Part shown: one piece after another, positions 5,670-6,623 of the stretch
How positions within the stretch are numbered: position 1 is the first letter of the stretch
Layout: every line of letters starts with the position of its first letter
Origin: Anaerolineae bacterium
GTDB lineage: Bacteria; Chloroflexota; Anaerolineae; 4572-78; J111
NCBI GenBank assembly: GCA_020433835.1
Contig: JAGRBY010000403.1
Location: forward strand, 1-6,623
Direction: 5' to 3'
DNA length: 6,623 nucleotides
The notes under the pieces: generated by a model
Seen by the model: only the letters and a program-made list of their open reading frames with translations
Database searches by the model: none
Told to the model about the DNA's origin: nothing
Program-made: the position numbers and the translations under genes

Positions 5670-6623
5670 ATGACCCAAAACTACGCCTACCCAAAAAGTC
5701 AACCAACGCCAGCCGCAGGACGCCGTCATAAGATTCTTATCGCGCTTGGTGCGGCGATGCTGCTGGCCATTCTCTGTGCCGGTTTCGCTTATCTGTCGCT
5801 CAAGAACAGCATGACGACATTTGCCACCGAATTGGAGTTAACCACTTACTATCTCGACCAGGCCGGGAGCGATCCGCGTACCGCGCTGCCCCAGGCCCAG
5901 GCGCATCTGCAAAACGCCCGTGCCTCTCTTCAACCCTATCGTTTTATGGCCAATCTCATCGCGGCCCAAGCTGCTTGGCTGCCCGGCAGCCGGCAGCTTG
6001 GCAGTTGGTGGACATTTACAAATGAGGCCACGCTGGCCGGTGAAGAGGCGATTATCGCTGCCAATCTGGCTATGCGGGCCACCGAACAAGGCCAACTGCC
6101 CACCCTATTGGCCGCTATGCCACAGCTAGAGCCTCATTTGGCGGCGGCTCACGATCATTTTCTACAGGCTCAAGCAGTGCGGTCGGAATTGGATACGCGC
6201 TGGTTACCGGCCCGCCTGGCGTCTCAAGCTGAACCGGCACTCATTCAATGGGATCGCATCGCCGCACTGTGGCCTCAGACATTTGAGCAGGCCGCGCTTC
6301 TGGCCCGAACTTTGCCGACAACGCTCGGCAGTCCGCGGCCTGCCACCTACCTGCTTGTCATTCAATCGAGCGACAACTTACGGGCTACCGGCGGCTTTCT
6401 AACCAGTGTGGGCACGTTGCGGCTGGAAGATGGCCGGCTGACCGCGCTTGATGTGCGCGATGTCGTTGAGTCGGAATTTGGCGCGGAGTGGTCGCCGGAG
6501 GCAGGTTTTCTTTCGGAACGGGTTGTACCGCCTGATCCGGTGCGCCGCTATCTGGGGTTGGGCCACTGGGTGATGCGCGACGGCAACTGGTGGGCCGACT
6601 TTCCCGCCACGGCCCAGCAGGTA
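5670..6623 (+). CDS. DUF4012 domain membrane protein, N-terminal part (cut by window end)
   Basis: An open frame of 318 codons runs off the end of the window with no stop. The ATG at 5670 is the first possible ATG because an in-frame TAA lies at 5658-5660; the ribosome site is weak. A short cytoplasmic start with RRHK (18-21) is followed by one membrane helix (about 22-44), so the remainder is predicted to be outside. Residues about 45-220 are Ala/Leu/Gln-rich and probably helical, a common N-terminal part of these proteins. DUF4012 begins at about 227: YLLVIQSSDNLRATGGFLTS (227-246), matching the family signature around N-x-L-R-A-T-G-G-F. The second signature follows at 303-312, RDGNWWADFP, matching the usual R-[DN]-x-N-W-x-x-D-F-P. 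Family members are usually about 550-700 residues, so roughly half is missing. Their biochemical role is unknown; they are often found near glycosyltransferase and surface-polysaccharide genes, which fits this neighbourhood. Confidence 0.85.
   Translation, partial: MTQNYAYPKSQPTPAAGRRHKILIALGAAMLLAILCAGFAYLSLKNSMTTFATELELTTYYLDQAGSDPRTALPQAQAHLQNARASLQPYRFMANLIAAQAAWLPGSRQLGSWWTFTNEATLAGEEAIIAANLAMRATEQGQLPTLLAAMPQLEPHLAAAHDHFLQAQAVRSELDTRWLPARLASQAEPALIQWDRIAALWPQTFEQAALLARTLPTTLGSPRPATYLLVIQSSDNLRATGGFLTSVGTLRLEDGRLTALDVRDVVESEFGAEWSPEAGFLSERVVPPDPVRRYLGLGHWVMRDGNWWADFPATAQQV

Overview
The window looks like a chromosomal fragment from a member of the Chloroflexota, probably an Anaerolineae/Caldilineae-type bacterium. 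This is inferred from style, not from a marker gene. All four main genes are on the + strand and encode envelope proteins. Two of them carry the long Thr/Pro-rich linkers (repeated TPTP, VTSTPTP and TPLP) common in that phylum. Coding DNA is moderately GC-rich, and the gaps between genes are clearly AT-richer. No RNA gene, CRISPR array, transposase or integrase was seen.

Layout: (1) Positions 1-198 are an AT-rich upstream region with a weak candidate promoter and perhaps the last codons of a preceding gene. (2) Positions 199-2082 encode a membrane-anchored extracellular protein: a DNRLRE/CBM96-like beta-domain, a Thr/Pro repeat linker and a short TolB/PD40 beta-propeller. (3) Positions 2092-3600, starting 9 nt later behind a good Shine-Dalgarno, encode a polytopic DUF2723/TMEM260-like glycosyltransferase (putative protein O-mannosyltransferase). 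(4) Positions 3673-5544 encode an exported protein with a Gly/Asn/Asp-rich and Pro/Thr-rich stalk, a beta-domain, one internal membrane helix, and a C-terminal domain that reads as a sortase lacking its catalytic His and Cys. (5) Positions 5670-6623 encode the N-terminal 318 residues of a DUF4012 protein, cut by the window end.

How they may work together (inference): a polyprenyl-sugar-dependent membrane glycosyltransferase sits between two surface proteins whose Thr/Ser/Pro-rich stalks are plausible O-glycosylation substrates. It is followed by a DUF4012 protein, a family often found near surface-polysaccharide genes. Genes 1 and 2 are almost certainly co-transcribed. Genes 3 and 4 follow after gaps of 72 and 125 nt and may belong to the same unit or have their own signals. 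The most unusual element is the dead sortase-like domain, which the predicted topology places on the cytoplasmic side of the membrane.
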